Below, piece after piece: positions 1-10,448 of a stretch of 64,000 nt of DNA. Position 1 is the first letter of the stretch. Every line of letters begins with the position of its first letter. The notes under the pieces are model-generated. The model was not told where the DNA came from. It searched no databases and was given only the letters and a program-made list of their open reading frames with translations. The DNA lies in contig JXTC01000120.1 of assembly GCA_002914845.1 (NCBI GenBank), positions 268,626 to 332,625 of the forward strand, given 5' to 3'. Position numbers and translations under genes: made by a program. Origin of the DNA: Trema orientale (taxonomy: Eukaryota; Streptophyta; Magnoliopsida; Rosales; Cannabaceae).

Positions 1-219
1 TGTCACACTCACTACTACTGTTCCCTTTCCTAAGTGAGAATAACTCAGTAAAATATATAGCACTACACATGTGCTATCGCTAATTAATAGCCAGTACTCT
101 ATATATGTCACGTACGTAGTGTACAAGGGAAAAAAAATGACACGAACCATTTACGTACATAGTAAAATTCATATAAAGTTACAAGAGTTTATATCGTTGG
201 GTTTAAGTAATATTTATTA

Positions 220-575
220 AGGTAAACTGCAAAAAAATATCCTGAGATTTGGTATTCTGTAATTTAAATCCTGAAATTTAGATTTTATAAAATAATATTT
301 TAAGATTAAGAATTTCTGAAAATGAATTCTCTGAGTTGACATTTTGAATAACTTTAACTCATAAAAGACAATAATATCTTCAAAATTAAGGAGAATAATA
401 AAGATTAACGTAGTTTAAATGGAGAATGTTATTATTAATTTTTTATTAAAATTGGTCAAAAAATCAGTCCAAAGATATTAATTCTTAGAAATCTCAAAGT
501 ATTTTGTGAAGTCCACATTTCAGGATTTAAATTCTAAAACATTCAAATTTCAAGATATTTTTTTACAATTCACTT
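220..575. mobile_element. Mutator-type MITE, copy 1 of a pair with 18384-18742
   Basis: A 356-bp element lies between perfect 9-bp direct repeats TATTTATTA (211-219 and 576-584). Its ends are inverted repeats of roughly 100 bp or more: the left side reads AGGTAAACTGCAAAAAAATA, and the reverse complement of the right side starts AAGTGAATTGTAAAAAAATA. It aligns over its whole length with 18384-18742. No coding potential is visible. The 9-bp duplication and long terminal inverted repeats point to a non-autonomous Mutator-like element (inference). Confidence 0.8.
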
Positions 576-584
576 TATTTATTA

Positions 585-1500
585 TAAGAAACAATAAAAT
601 TGCAATATAATGTTTTGTTTTGAAAGAAAATTACAATATAATTCCAGTCAAAGTAGCTATTATATATTTATGATCTGTTATTTTGTTTGAATAGTGCCAG
701 TTTGAGAAGCATAAGGACGACCAAAGAGAAATAAAAACTAGGTTGGTACACCATAGGTATCACTTCCACGCTCGTATGTAATGATATCCACCTCATCCAG
801 GGTGGATTTAAGGGTAACATTGACGGTCCTGCCCAATATGCTTGCCTTGGCTTTTTTGCCTGTTGTGGATCTTTTGACCAATAGAGGATTTGTCAAGGCT
901 AGAGTTGATAATTTGTGTAATCGTATTATGTTCGGATTGATATCATTAATATCCAAATTTGAGCACGATATATTAATAAGTGTATCAAAAACTTAAAATC
1001 CAAATACAACACGAGTAAAAAATATGTAATGCGATACGACATGTGTAATCTGTTTAAAAAATTAGATTGTATATTTAATTTATAATCTAATTGACCACGA
1101 TTACTTAATATTGACACGATTATTCATGTTTAAAACCATTATACACTAATTAAAGTAAACACATAAAAAATATTTAGAATTAATCAAAATTACTTTTGAA
1201 TATTAAAAGGTTAATAAACATATTATAGTTATATCGTGTTGATATGAAAATGACTCGTTTAATTAAATGTAAACATAGGTTATTTTCAGATTAAGTGGGT
1301 TGATTTGAAACATGTTTATTATTCCTATTACAAGTGTCAACAAAAAATTGACATAAAAGTTAAATGTATTACATAAATCCCGTAATTTCATGTCGTTTTT
1401 AAGTCGTATCGTCGTGTCGTATACAAAAATTATTGATCATGGTCAAGGCTATTTGTCATATCTCCATTATTGCCTTTTGCTTTCGAGATAGAGATTATGG
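585..1500. other. AT-rich intergenic DNA with a decayed repeat
   Basis: No intact gene is recognised. From about 880 to 1430 short motifs such as GACACGATT, CGTGTTGATATG and CGTCGTGTCG recur, resembling a widespread decayed plant repeat. A 72-codon open frame on the minus strand (956-738) is less AT-rich than its surroundings and is discussed as a finding. It matches no family I know. Confidence 0.3.
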
Positions 1501-1502
1501 CC

Positions 1503-1554
1503 TTTTTTTTTTTTTTTTTTTTTGTTTTTTTTTNTTTTTTTTTTTTTTTTTTTT
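1503..1554. repeat. poly-T tract containing one undetermined base
   Basis: A run of about 50 T is interrupted by a G and by the only N in the window (position 1534). The true length is probably not resolved in the assembly. Confidence 0.9.
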
Positions 1555-2174
1555 CCTTCTTTTCAATGGGGTAAAGTAGAATCTTTAGATTGAATCGGAT
1601 TCAAATTTTGTCGTCCAGCTAGTAGCAGGTTTGCGGTCATTCTTTGGAGGCTTCAAGGCCTAGCTTCTTTGTATTGGTTGCACGACTTTTATCGAGATTA
1701 ATATATGATCAATATATATCTCATATCTTTAGAGAGGGAAATTGGCATTTAATGGGTTTCTGACTTCTTAGAATTTATGGTTGCACAATGCCCTAAATTT
1801 TGTTTATCATTTAGCCTCTCTTGACATGCTGGGGTTCCCTTACTATTGTTTTAGCTGATGTACCCTTTCTTCTAGCAATGTTTTTCCGCTGAATTTTGTA
1901 ACATCAATTGTTTCAGTGAGATACAGCCTGATAGTGTTTTGTTTTTCTTTTAGGTGGTCATCGAATAGTTTAAGTGTTCTTTGTATTATTCTTCTTTTTT
2001 CTTATTTATTATATTTTATAGTCGAGTTGTTGAGTGTGGGAGGTAGGGATGCCTCTTGGGGTGCTGACCAACTAGTTAGGATTCCCATTTGATCATCTTG
2101 ATGCTTCTTTATGTAAGACCCACTCTTTTTCAGAAAATGTATTTATATAAAACAACAAATTAATAGAATAAAAA
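1555..2174. other. unassigned, possibly the 3' end of a retroposon
   Basis: This stretch is less AT-rich than its flanks. It includes a segment around 2035-2130 (GGTAGGGATGCCTCTTGGGG and following) that resembles the 3' tails of plant LINE copies from memory. No reverse transcriptase frame is present, so the assignment is weak. Confidence 0.25.
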
Positions 2175-2551
2175 GGGTTAAATTGAAAAAAAAAATACTC
2201 TAAAGTATTACCATTCTGTAGTTTCAACCCTATATTTTAGCTTATGCAAATTTATACTTCCATATTCAAATCTTTGCAAATGTCAACCTTCTATGTATAA
2301 ATTTTATGATTTGTATCAACTGCTTTAAGTTGTTTTTAATATATTTATGTATTTGTAAACAAAAATAAAATATCCTTAATTCGGATTCTATATTTAATTA
2401 TTAAGAAATTTTTGGTCAATTTGTAAATAGAAAGTATAGATTTCCAGAGATTTACAATACGGAGTTATAATTTGGCACAAGCCAAAAGATATAGTTAAAA
2501 TTATAGATCATAGTTCAAGATTTTTTTTTTTCTTTTTATAGTTAACTACCC
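2175..2551. mobile_element. probable Mutator-type MITE
   Basis: A 377-bp AT-rich block starts GGGTTAAATTG and ends GTTAACTACCC, giving GGGT-type inverted ends. It is flanked by imperfect 9-bp repeats GAATAAAAA (2166-2174) and TAGTAAAAA (2552-2560), 7 of 9 matching. It has no coding capacity. The layout resembles the elements at 220 and 18384, but the interior was not matched to them. Confidence 0.5.
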
Positions 2552-3097
2552 TAGTAAAAATATGTATAATATACATACGTTTAAGAAATAATAAACTACT
2601 CAATAATTAAACCAATTCTTACAATAATATCAAAATAATTGTGTCATGTACACAAGTTTTTATGGTCATTATTAGGTCTAAATCGTCTAACAATGGAGAT
2701 TAATGAACAACACTCCTCTCCTTAACATTCCCACAGTTAAACAGAATAGAATATATGACCCTGTATTATTCCCTAAATTATAGCTAAAATCTCATCGTGG
2801 TTTTTAAACTTTTAAATTTCTGTTTGATTGTCAAATTGTTAAAATAATTTTTTTAGTCATTTTTGACAATTTTCGTTAAATATTAATATAAAGAGACGAA
2901 AAAGAAACTTTTTTTTCAAAGTTTAGAGGACCAGGCACTCAACTTAAATTTTATATGTACGAAATAATTAGTTTACGATTAAATTTAAGAGAAAGTTAAA
3001 AGAATAAGTGTTCAAGTTAGGAACTAACATCAAATACTTACAATATTTTAGGGATAATGATGTAATACAAAATTTACGAAAAAAGTGACTAACAAAG
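2552..3097. other. AT-rich intergenic DNA, nothing recognised
   Basis: I see no gene, element end or repeat here that I can support. Confidence 0.5.
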
Positions 3098-4072
3098 GGC
3101 CTATTTGGCATGACTTTTAAAGATCTTTTGGAGCCCAAAAGTTATTTTTGGGGCCCAAAAGTTACTTTTGGGGTGTTTAGATGAATTGTCAGAAGATTTT
3201 TTTTTAATTAAAAGACATTTTTAATGAAGTATGAACCCACTAACCTTTTAAGGAAGATCCTCTAGAGCTTTTATTTAGGAATTAAAAATTGAAATTTTAT
3301 GAGTTTTCCCTTTGGAAATTGAAAAAAATTAGAGAAATACGGTACTAAAAATTAATACAATCTCTTACGGTGTACGGATGGTATTTTTCAAAATACTCTG
3401 CCAAAATGCGGTGGCAAAATCGTAATAAAAGCCAACTTTTTCAAAATTCATAAAAAATGGCAAAGTCGTAATAAATGCCATCTGTGACAAAAATCTAGTG
3501 CCAACAGACTTCCTTTTTCTTCCTACACCTCAAAGGTTCGAAACGAGCACTTTTCCAAATCTATTTTGTTTTTTTTTTTGTTTATTTCGTTTTTATTTTT
3601 CGTTTTCTTTTTTTTTTCTTTTTATATTTTATTTTCTCATGGAACTCATTCGCACTCGTTATATATATATATACTTTCTTTTTCATATTTTTAATTCTTT
3701 TTTCCTTTTTTTTATTTTTTTTTGTTTTCTTGCTTTTTAATACTTCTTTCATTTATGGTTTTTTTTTAATTCAGTAAAAAAAAAAGCACTAATATTTTTT
3801 CCTTGTAAGGGATAATGAGCATTTCTTTTCTCCTCTGATTATTTTCGTTATTAGTAACCAATCTATTTACGAGTCACCAATTTAATTATTAGATAACTTT
3901 TTGTTTTTTGAAATTAGTTGCCAATTTCGTTCTAATTACTAGTTCCTTTTTTTTCCCTTTTTTTTTTTTTTTTTTTTATGGAACCATATTCATCCCTCTC
4001 TTTTTTTGGTCTTCTTTTAATTTTTCCCTTTCTTTTTCTTTTTTTTAAAAAAAAATAAATAAAGCATTAACT

Positions 4073-4672
4073 CTTGGTAAACTATGGTAACTATATAGGT
4101 TACTTGTTTCCAGACTGATGGCCGTTTAAACTGGTGACAAGTTATCAGTTACCAATACTAGTTACTAATAACTAATCTAATTACTAGTTTCTAGACTAGT
4201 AGCCACGTAGATTGGTGACTTTTTATAGGTTACTAGTGACCGGAGTAAATAGTTTTAGTTATCTCAATAAATAATAAGTACTTGGTAAACTATGGTAACC
4301 ATTTAGGTTATTGGTTTCCAGATTAGTGGCCACTTAAACTGGTGACAAGTTACCGATTACCAATACTGATTACTAGTAACCAATCTAGCTACTAGTTTCT
4401 AGACATGTAGCCACTTAGACTAATAACTTTTTACGGTTACCAGTGACCATAATAAATATTTTTTAGTTATCTCAGTAAATAATAAGTACTTGGTAAACCA
4501 TAAGAATCATTTAGGTTACTGGTTTTTAGACTGGTGGCCACTTGAACTGGTGACAAGTTACCGGTTACCAATACTGATTACTAGTAATCAATCTAGCTAC
4601 TAGTTTTTATACTGGTAGCTACTTAGATTAGTGACTGTTTACCAGTTACCAGTGACCAGAATAGTTACGAAT
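4073..4672. repeat. 208-bp tandem repeat, nearly three units
   Basis: Units beginning CTTGGTAAAC start at 4073, 4281 and 4489, an exact period of 208 bp twice over. Each unit contains many short inverted motifs of the type GGTTACTAGT and ACTAGTAACC, plus a shared GTGGCCACTT block. Units two and three are more alike than either is to unit one by eye. Confidence 0.85.
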
Positions 4673-5420
4673 TCTAAATAAGAGCTATCAGTAACCAATC
4701 TGGTTATCAATTATTGGTTTTGGGATTTCATACAATACCAATCTAGTTATTAGTTTCCATATTAGTGGATGGTTATAAAGAATAAAATTGGTTACTAGTT
4801 ACTAGTTTTTTTAAGTGGTTAGTGATAAAGATTGATAACTGGTTACTAGTTATTGGTTACCAAATTGATGGTTGGTTATAAAGACTAATGACTAGTTACT
4901 AGTGAATGGTTACCAATTACAACAACAATCAATAGACTGGTAATTTATGGTTTTTGGTTACCAATTTGTTACTGATTTCTGGTTACCACTACTAATTTGG
5001 TTACTGATTTAGGGTTATCACTACCAATTTGGTTATTGGTTTATGATTACTAATTATATTACTACTAATTTAGATTTTTAGTTACTAGTTATCACTACCG
5101 ATTGTGAGAATGAATATAGTAACTAGTTACTCTGGTTACTAGTAACCACTTTGGTTATTAGTTTTTAGTAACCACTTTTGTTATTTGTTTCTGATTATCA
5201 ATTTGTTACTAGTTACCAATTTAGTTAATAATTACCAATTGCAAAAGTGATAGTAGTAACTAATTTTTTAGGGGCTTTTAGACTGATGGCTATTTACAAA
5301 ATTAGTGATTAGTTACGAGTTGGTTACTAAATACAAATTTAATGAGTGATAAGTTATTGGTAACTACTCTTAGCATTGGTTACTACTTATCAATTATACG
5401 CTAGTTACTAAATAAGTAAC
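4673..5420. repeat. degenerate GTTACTAGTAAC microrepeat field
   Basis: After the tandem units the same motif (GGTTACTAGTTACCA and variants in both orientations) continues without a fixed period for about 750 bp. It looks like an older or scrambled extension of the array. Confidence 0.7.
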
Positions 5421-5860
5421 CAATAACTAGTCATTACATCAGAAAATAATATTACAATACAAATGTAACCAATAGCTAGTCATGACATCAAAAAAATAAT
5501 ACTACAGTACAAAACACAAAGACATGATAAAGTTTCCTATCAATCAAATAAATGAAAATGAAATAGAAACTAGCATCCAACCATAATTAGTAAATAAAGG
5601 TTTCTTGAAAAATAATACCAAATTAAAAGCAAAAAAATAGAATCTGATTACAAATGTAGCTACACACTTTAAGAAAAGAAAAATGAAATTAAAATGAAAT
5701 GGAAAAATAGTTAGAAAAGAAAAAAGGAAAAGAAAATAGAAAAAGTAAAATAAATTTAAAAAAGAAAAACTGAAAACAAACTGAAAAGAATGAAAAGATT
5801 GAAAAAAAAAAAAAGAAACTAAAAGGGAAAAGAAACACTGAAAGGAAAAATGAAATTAAA

Positions 5861-5915
5861 GGGATTCGAATCCCTCACAAGAAGAAGGATGCTAGCAGTC
5901 CAAACCATCAGGCCA
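5861..5915 (-). repeat. tRNA-like segment with A and B boxes
   Basis: On the minus strand an A-box-like TGGCCTGATGGTTTGG (5915-5900) is followed by a perfect T-arm GGGATTCGAATCCC (5874-5861). This is the arrangement of a tRNA-derived SINE head. There is no complete cloverleaf, so a working tRNA gene is unlikely. A weaker counterpart (AAAGGTTCGAAACG, about 3531) sits in the opposite arm of the host element. Confidence 0.4.
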
Positions 5916-6113
5916 TCTAGTGTTCATGATTTGTTTTTCTTCCTTTTTTTTTTTTTTATATTTTGTGCGCTTTTTGAACTTTATTTTTCAAAAATACCAG
6001 CCGCGTGCAGTATGATATCGTAATTTTTTTAACTGACCGTATATTTGTAATTTTTTATCATTTTACCGTGTATTGGCTAACTTTCCCTTAAAAATTATCC
6101 CAAACAGGCCCAA

Positions 6114-6564
6114 AATCATTTAACCGATCACATTAAACACACACTCAACTACTAAAGGAAATATCACCCTTTCAATTATCATGACTTTTGGGTTACATAA
6201 TTACGTATAATTTTCGAATCAGACATAATTACATATAATTTAGGGCTTTTATACTTTCTTATCTTTTTTCTTTTACAGAAAAATGAATTAATCATATATA
6301 CAATAATATTGTTGAGAGAAAAAATTACTGTAGATAGATTTTATACTTTTACTGCCTTAATTATTCTAAAAGTAACTATGTAAGCCAATTGTAAATTGTG
6401 ATTATGATTTATATTTTTAAATTTTGAAAGCAAAGGTTGATGATAGGAGACGTGACGATCTGAAGTGATATTCAAACTGTCATCACTCTCCCGACGTGGG
6501 TTTTCTCTGCATGGGTCCCTCCTTTGTCTCCTTCCCTACTTCTCTCTCTCTCTCCTCCTCCTCC
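6114..6564 (+). promoter_or_regulatory. upstream region of the ALOG gene
   Basis: This AT-rich DNA lies between the Tourist-like MITE and the ALOG leader. No coding potential is visible. It is the likely proximal promoter, but apart from the TATA box that follows I cannot name elements with confidence. Confidence 0.4.
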
Positions 6565-6575
6565 TTTTATATACC
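6565..6575 (+). promoter_or_regulatory. probable TATA box of the ALOG gene
   Basis: TTTTATATACC lies about 120 bp before the ATG at 6694. If it is used, transcription would start near 6600, leaving a leader of about 90 nt made largely of CT and CCT repeats. Confidence 0.5.
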
Positions 6576-6600
6576 CTCTTAACCATCCTCCTCTTCTATC

Positions 6601-6603
<3 letters not shown>

Positions 6604-6638
<35 letters not shown>

Positions 6639-6650
6639 CTCCTCCTCCTC
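6604..6650 (+). repeat. CT/CCT microsatellite in the ALOG 5' leader
   Basis: A (TC)n run of about 33 bp is followed by (CCT)n. A similar shorter run sits at 6540-6564. Pyrimidine-rich leaders are common in plant genes and often vary in length between individuals. Confidence 0.9.
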
Positions 6651-6693
6651 TTAACCCTATTCTCTATTTCCACTCCAACACAAACCCCCCACC

Positions 6694-7440
6694 ATGTCAG
6701 CCGCTGTAGCCGCCGCTGCGGCCGCCGCCGTCAGCCGTTGCAGCTCCACCAACAGCGCCACCACCACCACCTCCGGTTCCGACGTCGTTTCACTCATCCA
6801 CCACCACCACCACCAACAGCAACAAGTGCCATCGGCTTATCCGGCTTCGGCTTCGCTGAGCCGGTACGAGTCCCAGAAGCGGCGCGACTGGAACACGTTC
6901 GGGCAGTACCTGAAGAACCACCGCCCGCCGCTCACGCTCTCCCGGTGCAGTGGGGCCCACGTACTGGAGTTCCTCCGCTACCTCGACCAGTTCGGCAAGA
7001 CCAAGGTCCATGCCGACACGTGTCCCTTCTACGGCCAGCCACACCCCCCGGCCCCCTGCCCCTGCCCGCTCAAGCAGGCCTGGGGCAGTCTCGACGCGCT
7101 CATCGGTAGGCTCCGGGCAGCCTTCGAGGAGAACGGCGGGCAGCCCGAGACCAACCCGTTTGGCGCACGCGCCGTCAGGCTCTACCTGAGGGAAGTGAGG
7201 GACTCTCAGGCCAAAGCTAGAGGAATAGCTTACGAGAAGAAGAAGAGAAAGAAGCCAAACACTACTAGTACGCCGTTTCAGTCAACGGCTTCAGTGTTGA
7301 CCACGGCGGTTGATGATCATGGTACTTATGATCATCATCATCGTCATCATAATCATCGTGATCTTGTCGTTGACCAAACGAAGACTTCAAATGGTAGAGG
7401 CTCGATGAGCTCAATGATACCTCTCTCAGTGTTAAACTAA
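6694..7440 (+). CDS. ALOG-domain protein (LSH/G1-like)
   Basis: Single-exon gene for a 248-residue protein. The ALOG domain spans about residues 56-182 ([17 protein letters not shown], then [20 protein letters not shown], then [20 protein letters not shown]). It includes the zinc-ribbon-like insert with H106, C110, C122 and C124, followed by a basic nuclear signal KKKRKKP (182-188). The N-terminus has polyalanine (6-12), S/T-rich, His5 (36-40) and Gln4 stretches, and a second His-rich run lies near 214-221. ALOG proteins (Arabidopsis LSH1-10, rice G1 and TAWAWA1, tomato TMF) are small plant-specific nuclear regulators of light response, meristem maturation and organ boundaries. The domain is thought to derive from the DNA-binding part of tyrosine recombinases. 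The ATG at 6694 follows a C-rich leader (CCCACC before ATG). The first part of the coding sequence is strikingly GC-rich against the AT-rich surroundings. Family membership is certain; the LSH subgroup is not resolved. Confidence 0.95.
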   Translation: MSAAVAAAAAAAVSRCSSTNSATTTTSGSDVVSLIHHHHHQQQQVPSAYPASASLSRYESQKRRDWNTFGQYLKNHRPPLTLSRCSGAHVLEFLRYLDQFGKTKVHADTCPFYGQPHPPAPCPCPLKQAWGSLDALIGRLRAAFEENGGQPETNPFGARAVRLYLREVRDSQAKARGIAYEKKKRKKPNTTSTPFQSTASVLTTAVDDHGTYDHHHRHHNHRDLVVDQTKTSNGRGSMSSMIPLSVLN

Positions 7441-9212
7441 ACTTGAATTAGAAGAAGAAGAAGTATGCATGGAAGCTAGCTAGCTATATATTAAATTATA
7501 TATATGTATGTTATTTTTCTATTTTGTGGGTAATTGATTAAGGTGTCGTAGCTATGTTATTTTCCTATTTTGGGGTTAATTAATTAAGGTTTAGTAGTGT
7601 TTAATATGGGTAGCTAGATGCTTTTGTTTAGATAGTGTATTTTGGGCATTTTGTCATTTGAGTCAAGTTGGGATCAGGATGATTTAACAGCTGCTGCATT
7701 AATTAACGTTATTGCAAGCAATATTTGGATCATTTAACTGTTTGGCTTAAATTGGGTATTTATATAGGGTTTTGTTCTTTTTTTTTTTACCCTATTAAGT
7801 TAAAGAGGGTCTTTTCTTTTTGTTGCTTTTAATATGATATGAACAACATTTATGTAGTTGATAATTAGCTTAATTTCCTAGTTTGGTACTTCTTATTTTT
7901 CACTGAATTATAATAGTTTTGATCAATTTCCTCATTTGGATGTCTGGATTCGAAATTTCTAATCGATTTCCTCATTTGGATGCCTAAAAGTTTGGAAAAA
8001 GAGATATGTCCATATAGTTCGCTAGGAAGATCGTGTTATACATATAATCAGTTTTTATATGTTTATGGGCCTTTTACAACTGCACTGTTTGTGTATTTAA
8101 AACGGCACTGTATTTTTCATGGTGCGGAACTTAAGAAACAGTACATTATTTGTTTGAGTCAAAGCTTGAAAATCCCTTTAGTAATCTCTTGCAATATTCA
8201 CTTGACTTTTTTCATTTTCTGCTTGAATTTTTGTAAATGTTGTTTGGATATTTCCTTTGATTCTAATCGTGATAATTCTTTTATTCCCAAAACTAGAAAA
8301 AGGTTTTTACAATTCTATCACTAGACAGTTACTTGCAATAATATTAATCCTATTAAAAGTAAAAAAACTGAAGATGGATTAAATGACTTTGGCCCCCCTA
8401 GTTTAAAAGTATTGACTTTAAACCATACTTTCATGAAATAGTTGCAATGATCAGTAAATAGAGAGGTTTTAATTAACTGGCTTTAACCCGGAACTGATAA
8501 TTTAAAGAAACTTTATAAGTCTATTATGCTTGATGGGATATTTGGAGGCACGTACAGAACCACATAGTAGTCTATTTCTAAATCACTATATTACTAGGGA
8601 AAGCGTTCACTAACAAAACAGGTCATTTTGTTTACTGCTATATAACAAAGGGTACTTGATCAAAATACTAATGGGATCTGTATAATTGCTACAAGAAAAT
8701 ATATATAAGATGTAATATGATCACAAAAGCGTACAATGACTTTAATATAATTCATTATTCGAGATTATGTAAATTATTTAATTTTATCACTTGATTTCAC
8801 TTTAGACCCTCTAGTTTTGAGATTTTGTCGCACTTTTAAGCCCTCAATTAATTATTGAATGTATCAATCAGCGTCTTTCTTTCCACAAACGTTTGATTAA
8901 GGGTGAAAATGATGATTGCAAATGAGACGGCTATGATTAGTAGCTGTTAATTAAGTACTTAAATTATATATGCTATAATTAGTTATCTTAATTAGTAATA
9001 TGATATAATTTGTCTACTATTATATATTATAATAAGTTTATTAACTAGTAACTACTGAGCTGTCAATTTTTATCTTTATTTTTTGAAGTTAGTTTCATTT
9101 TGTTATGGAGTTAATTTTTATAAAATCAGTTGTATAAAACATTAGCTGTATATATTTACAGAAATGAAAAATTTACTCTCAGTTTTCTAGACTTTTAACA
9201 GAGTAGTGTTTT
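7441..9212. other. ALOG 3' flank and intergenic DNA
   Basis: The first few hundred bases are T-rich and probably hold the 3' UTR and poly(A) site of the ALOG gene. A short direct repeat (ATTTCCTCATTTGGATG) occurs at about 7927 and 7966. An open frame at 7980-8324 has no recognisable product, and its composition is that of the flanking DNA. The rest is AT-rich with nothing else supported. Confidence 0.4.
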
Positions 9213-9317
9213 CGTGGTTACAGACATAATCTGATTGGTAATTACACTCACTTCCAATGTTGAAGTATTGAGTTCAAATTCTCTCACCCAATTGTTAAAA
9301 AAAAAAAAAAAAAAAAA
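9213..9317 (+). mobile_element. SINE-like unit with poly(A) tail
   Basis: An A-box-like stretch (about 9227-9241) and a B-box-like GAGTTCAAATTCTC (9270-9283) are followed within 20 bp by a run of about 21 A. This order (tRNA-like head, then A tail) fits a very short or truncated tRNA-derived SINE. No flanking duplication was identified. Confidence 0.4.
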
Positions 9318-10061
9318 TCCACAGTGGCAATTTTCATTTCCCTGTTTTGAGTTTGTATGCGGTATATATTAGTAGAGCTTTCGTTCATTTCACATCCTCT
9401 TGTTCTCTGCACATATTTCAGAACACTCATTACAAAAAATAAAATAAAATAAAGTAACAATAATAAATAAAAAGTAATAAATAAATAAATAAAAGTAGCT
9501 ATTTAATTTAGGGCATTTTATTCAATAAAGAAGTGAGTTTTGATTACAACATATGTCAATAAAACGTATTTAGCTACGATCTTCATTGTATATAGTATTG
9601 AAATTACGGGTGACCTAAAAGTACTTTATTTAGTCACAATATACTTGTATTTTTTTTACTAATACTTTTTAGCTATAAGCTTTTTAGTTACATCATAGTC
9701 ACAACATTTTTTTTAAAAAAAAATACTAATTAACTCTTTTAGTGATGATTTCGAAAAAAAAAAGGAAAATAACTTCTAGGTAGTCATAAATTGTGTTGTG
9801 ACGAATTGTAAGAGAGACTCCTAAAACAATGGAGACCTAGCTTCTAGCTTCGACAATCAGTTCTTTTGAATCTTATGATTCTTTCACTCAACCAGTGTAC
9901 ATAAATTGGTGAAGCTCGATTCAAAAAGATATGTTATTTGAATGAGACACGATTATGATCAAAATTGACATCAAAGATTTGATTGATGTAATTCGTCTCT
10001 ATATACACTACATGGTATTTTAAAATTTACACAGTTTTATGAATCATAAGTTTGTCATTGA
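9318..10061. other. AT-rich intergenic DNA
   Basis: Short A/T microsatellite-like runs (AATAAA type) occur at 9430-9495. No gene is seen. Confidence 0.4.
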
Positions 10062-10448
10062 TGTTAGGAGATTGGCTTTGCGGAAGTGACAACATACAGC
10101 TAAAATATGAGTTGAGAACACTTTGAAAAAAGTAAAAAGATAAGGCACACTAAGAGTTAACGTGGTTCACCCAAATTCAAGCTACGTCCATGGATAGGAC
10201 TTTGAAGAATTTCACTATGAAAAAGAAATTACAACTCATTCTCTCTAAAAACAAGGAGAATACAAATGAACCTCTCTCTTTTGAAATAAAAGAAAACACT
10301 CTCTAGATAAACTAGGAGAAAACTAAAGTGAGATATTTAAGAGGAATATCTAGGCTTAAGAGAAGAAGAAATATTTTTAGAATAGGATACAAAATGGTTT
10401 GGAGGAGAGGGGTATTTATAGGTGAAACCCCTATTCTATTCTCCCAAT
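10062..10448 (-). repeat. copia LTR (3' side of the fossil)
   Basis: About 387 bp. On the plus strand it begins TGTTAGGAG and ends near CTCCCAAT, an imperfect inverted-end pair. A TATA-like TATTTATAGG lies inside on the opposite strand, as expected for an LTR promoter. A purine-rich tract on the minus strand precedes it. Confidence 0.7.

Larger units (their letters stand above)
3321..6087. mobile_element. expanded member of the GGGGAAATTAG Mutator-type MITE family
   Basis: The left end (GAAAAAAATTAGAGAAATACGG) and the reverse-complemented right end (GGGAAAGTTAGCCAATACACGG) match the ends of the 390-bp elements at 39956 and 55151. The flanking 9-mers are TTGGAAATT (3312-3320) and TTAAAAATT (6088-6096), 7 of 9 matching. 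The body is a pyrimidine-rich left arm (about 3490-4065), a core of GTTACTAGTAAC-type microrepeats (4073 to about 5420) and a purine-rich right arm (about 5540-5870). The arms are roughly complementary, so the whole element can fold back. No transposase frame is visible. Confidence 0.6.
3098..6113. mobile_element. Tourist-like MITE split by a 2.8-kb insertion
   Basis: The left end GGGCCTATTTGGCATGAC (3098) and the right end, which in reverse complement reads GGGCCTGTTTGGGATAAT (6113), match the two ends of an intact 190-bp MITE at 58430-58619 carrying TAA duplications. This copy therefore consists of 3098-3320 plus 6088-6113, pushed apart by the element at 3321-6087. Its own flanks read AAA on both sides. 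Confidence 0.65.

Noticed and set aside
3498-3740. Phe-rich 80-codon frame
   Set aside because: It is a poly-pyrimidine arm of the fold-back element.
4073-4672. CRISPR-like array
   Set aside because: The repeats are 208 bp without unique spacers and the sequence is eukaryotic.
5861-5915. Functional tRNA gene
   Set aside because: The T arm is perfect, but I could not form a complete acceptor stem and cloverleaf.
6465-7109. A 214-codon open frame overlapping the ALOG gene
   Set aside because: It is an out-of-frame reading of the CT leader and the ALOG coding sequence, giving Leu/Ser and Pro/Arg-rich nonsense.
7980-8324. A 114-codon frame downstream of the ALOG gene
   Set aside because: Its composition equals that of the flanking AT-rich DNA, with no motif or splice context.
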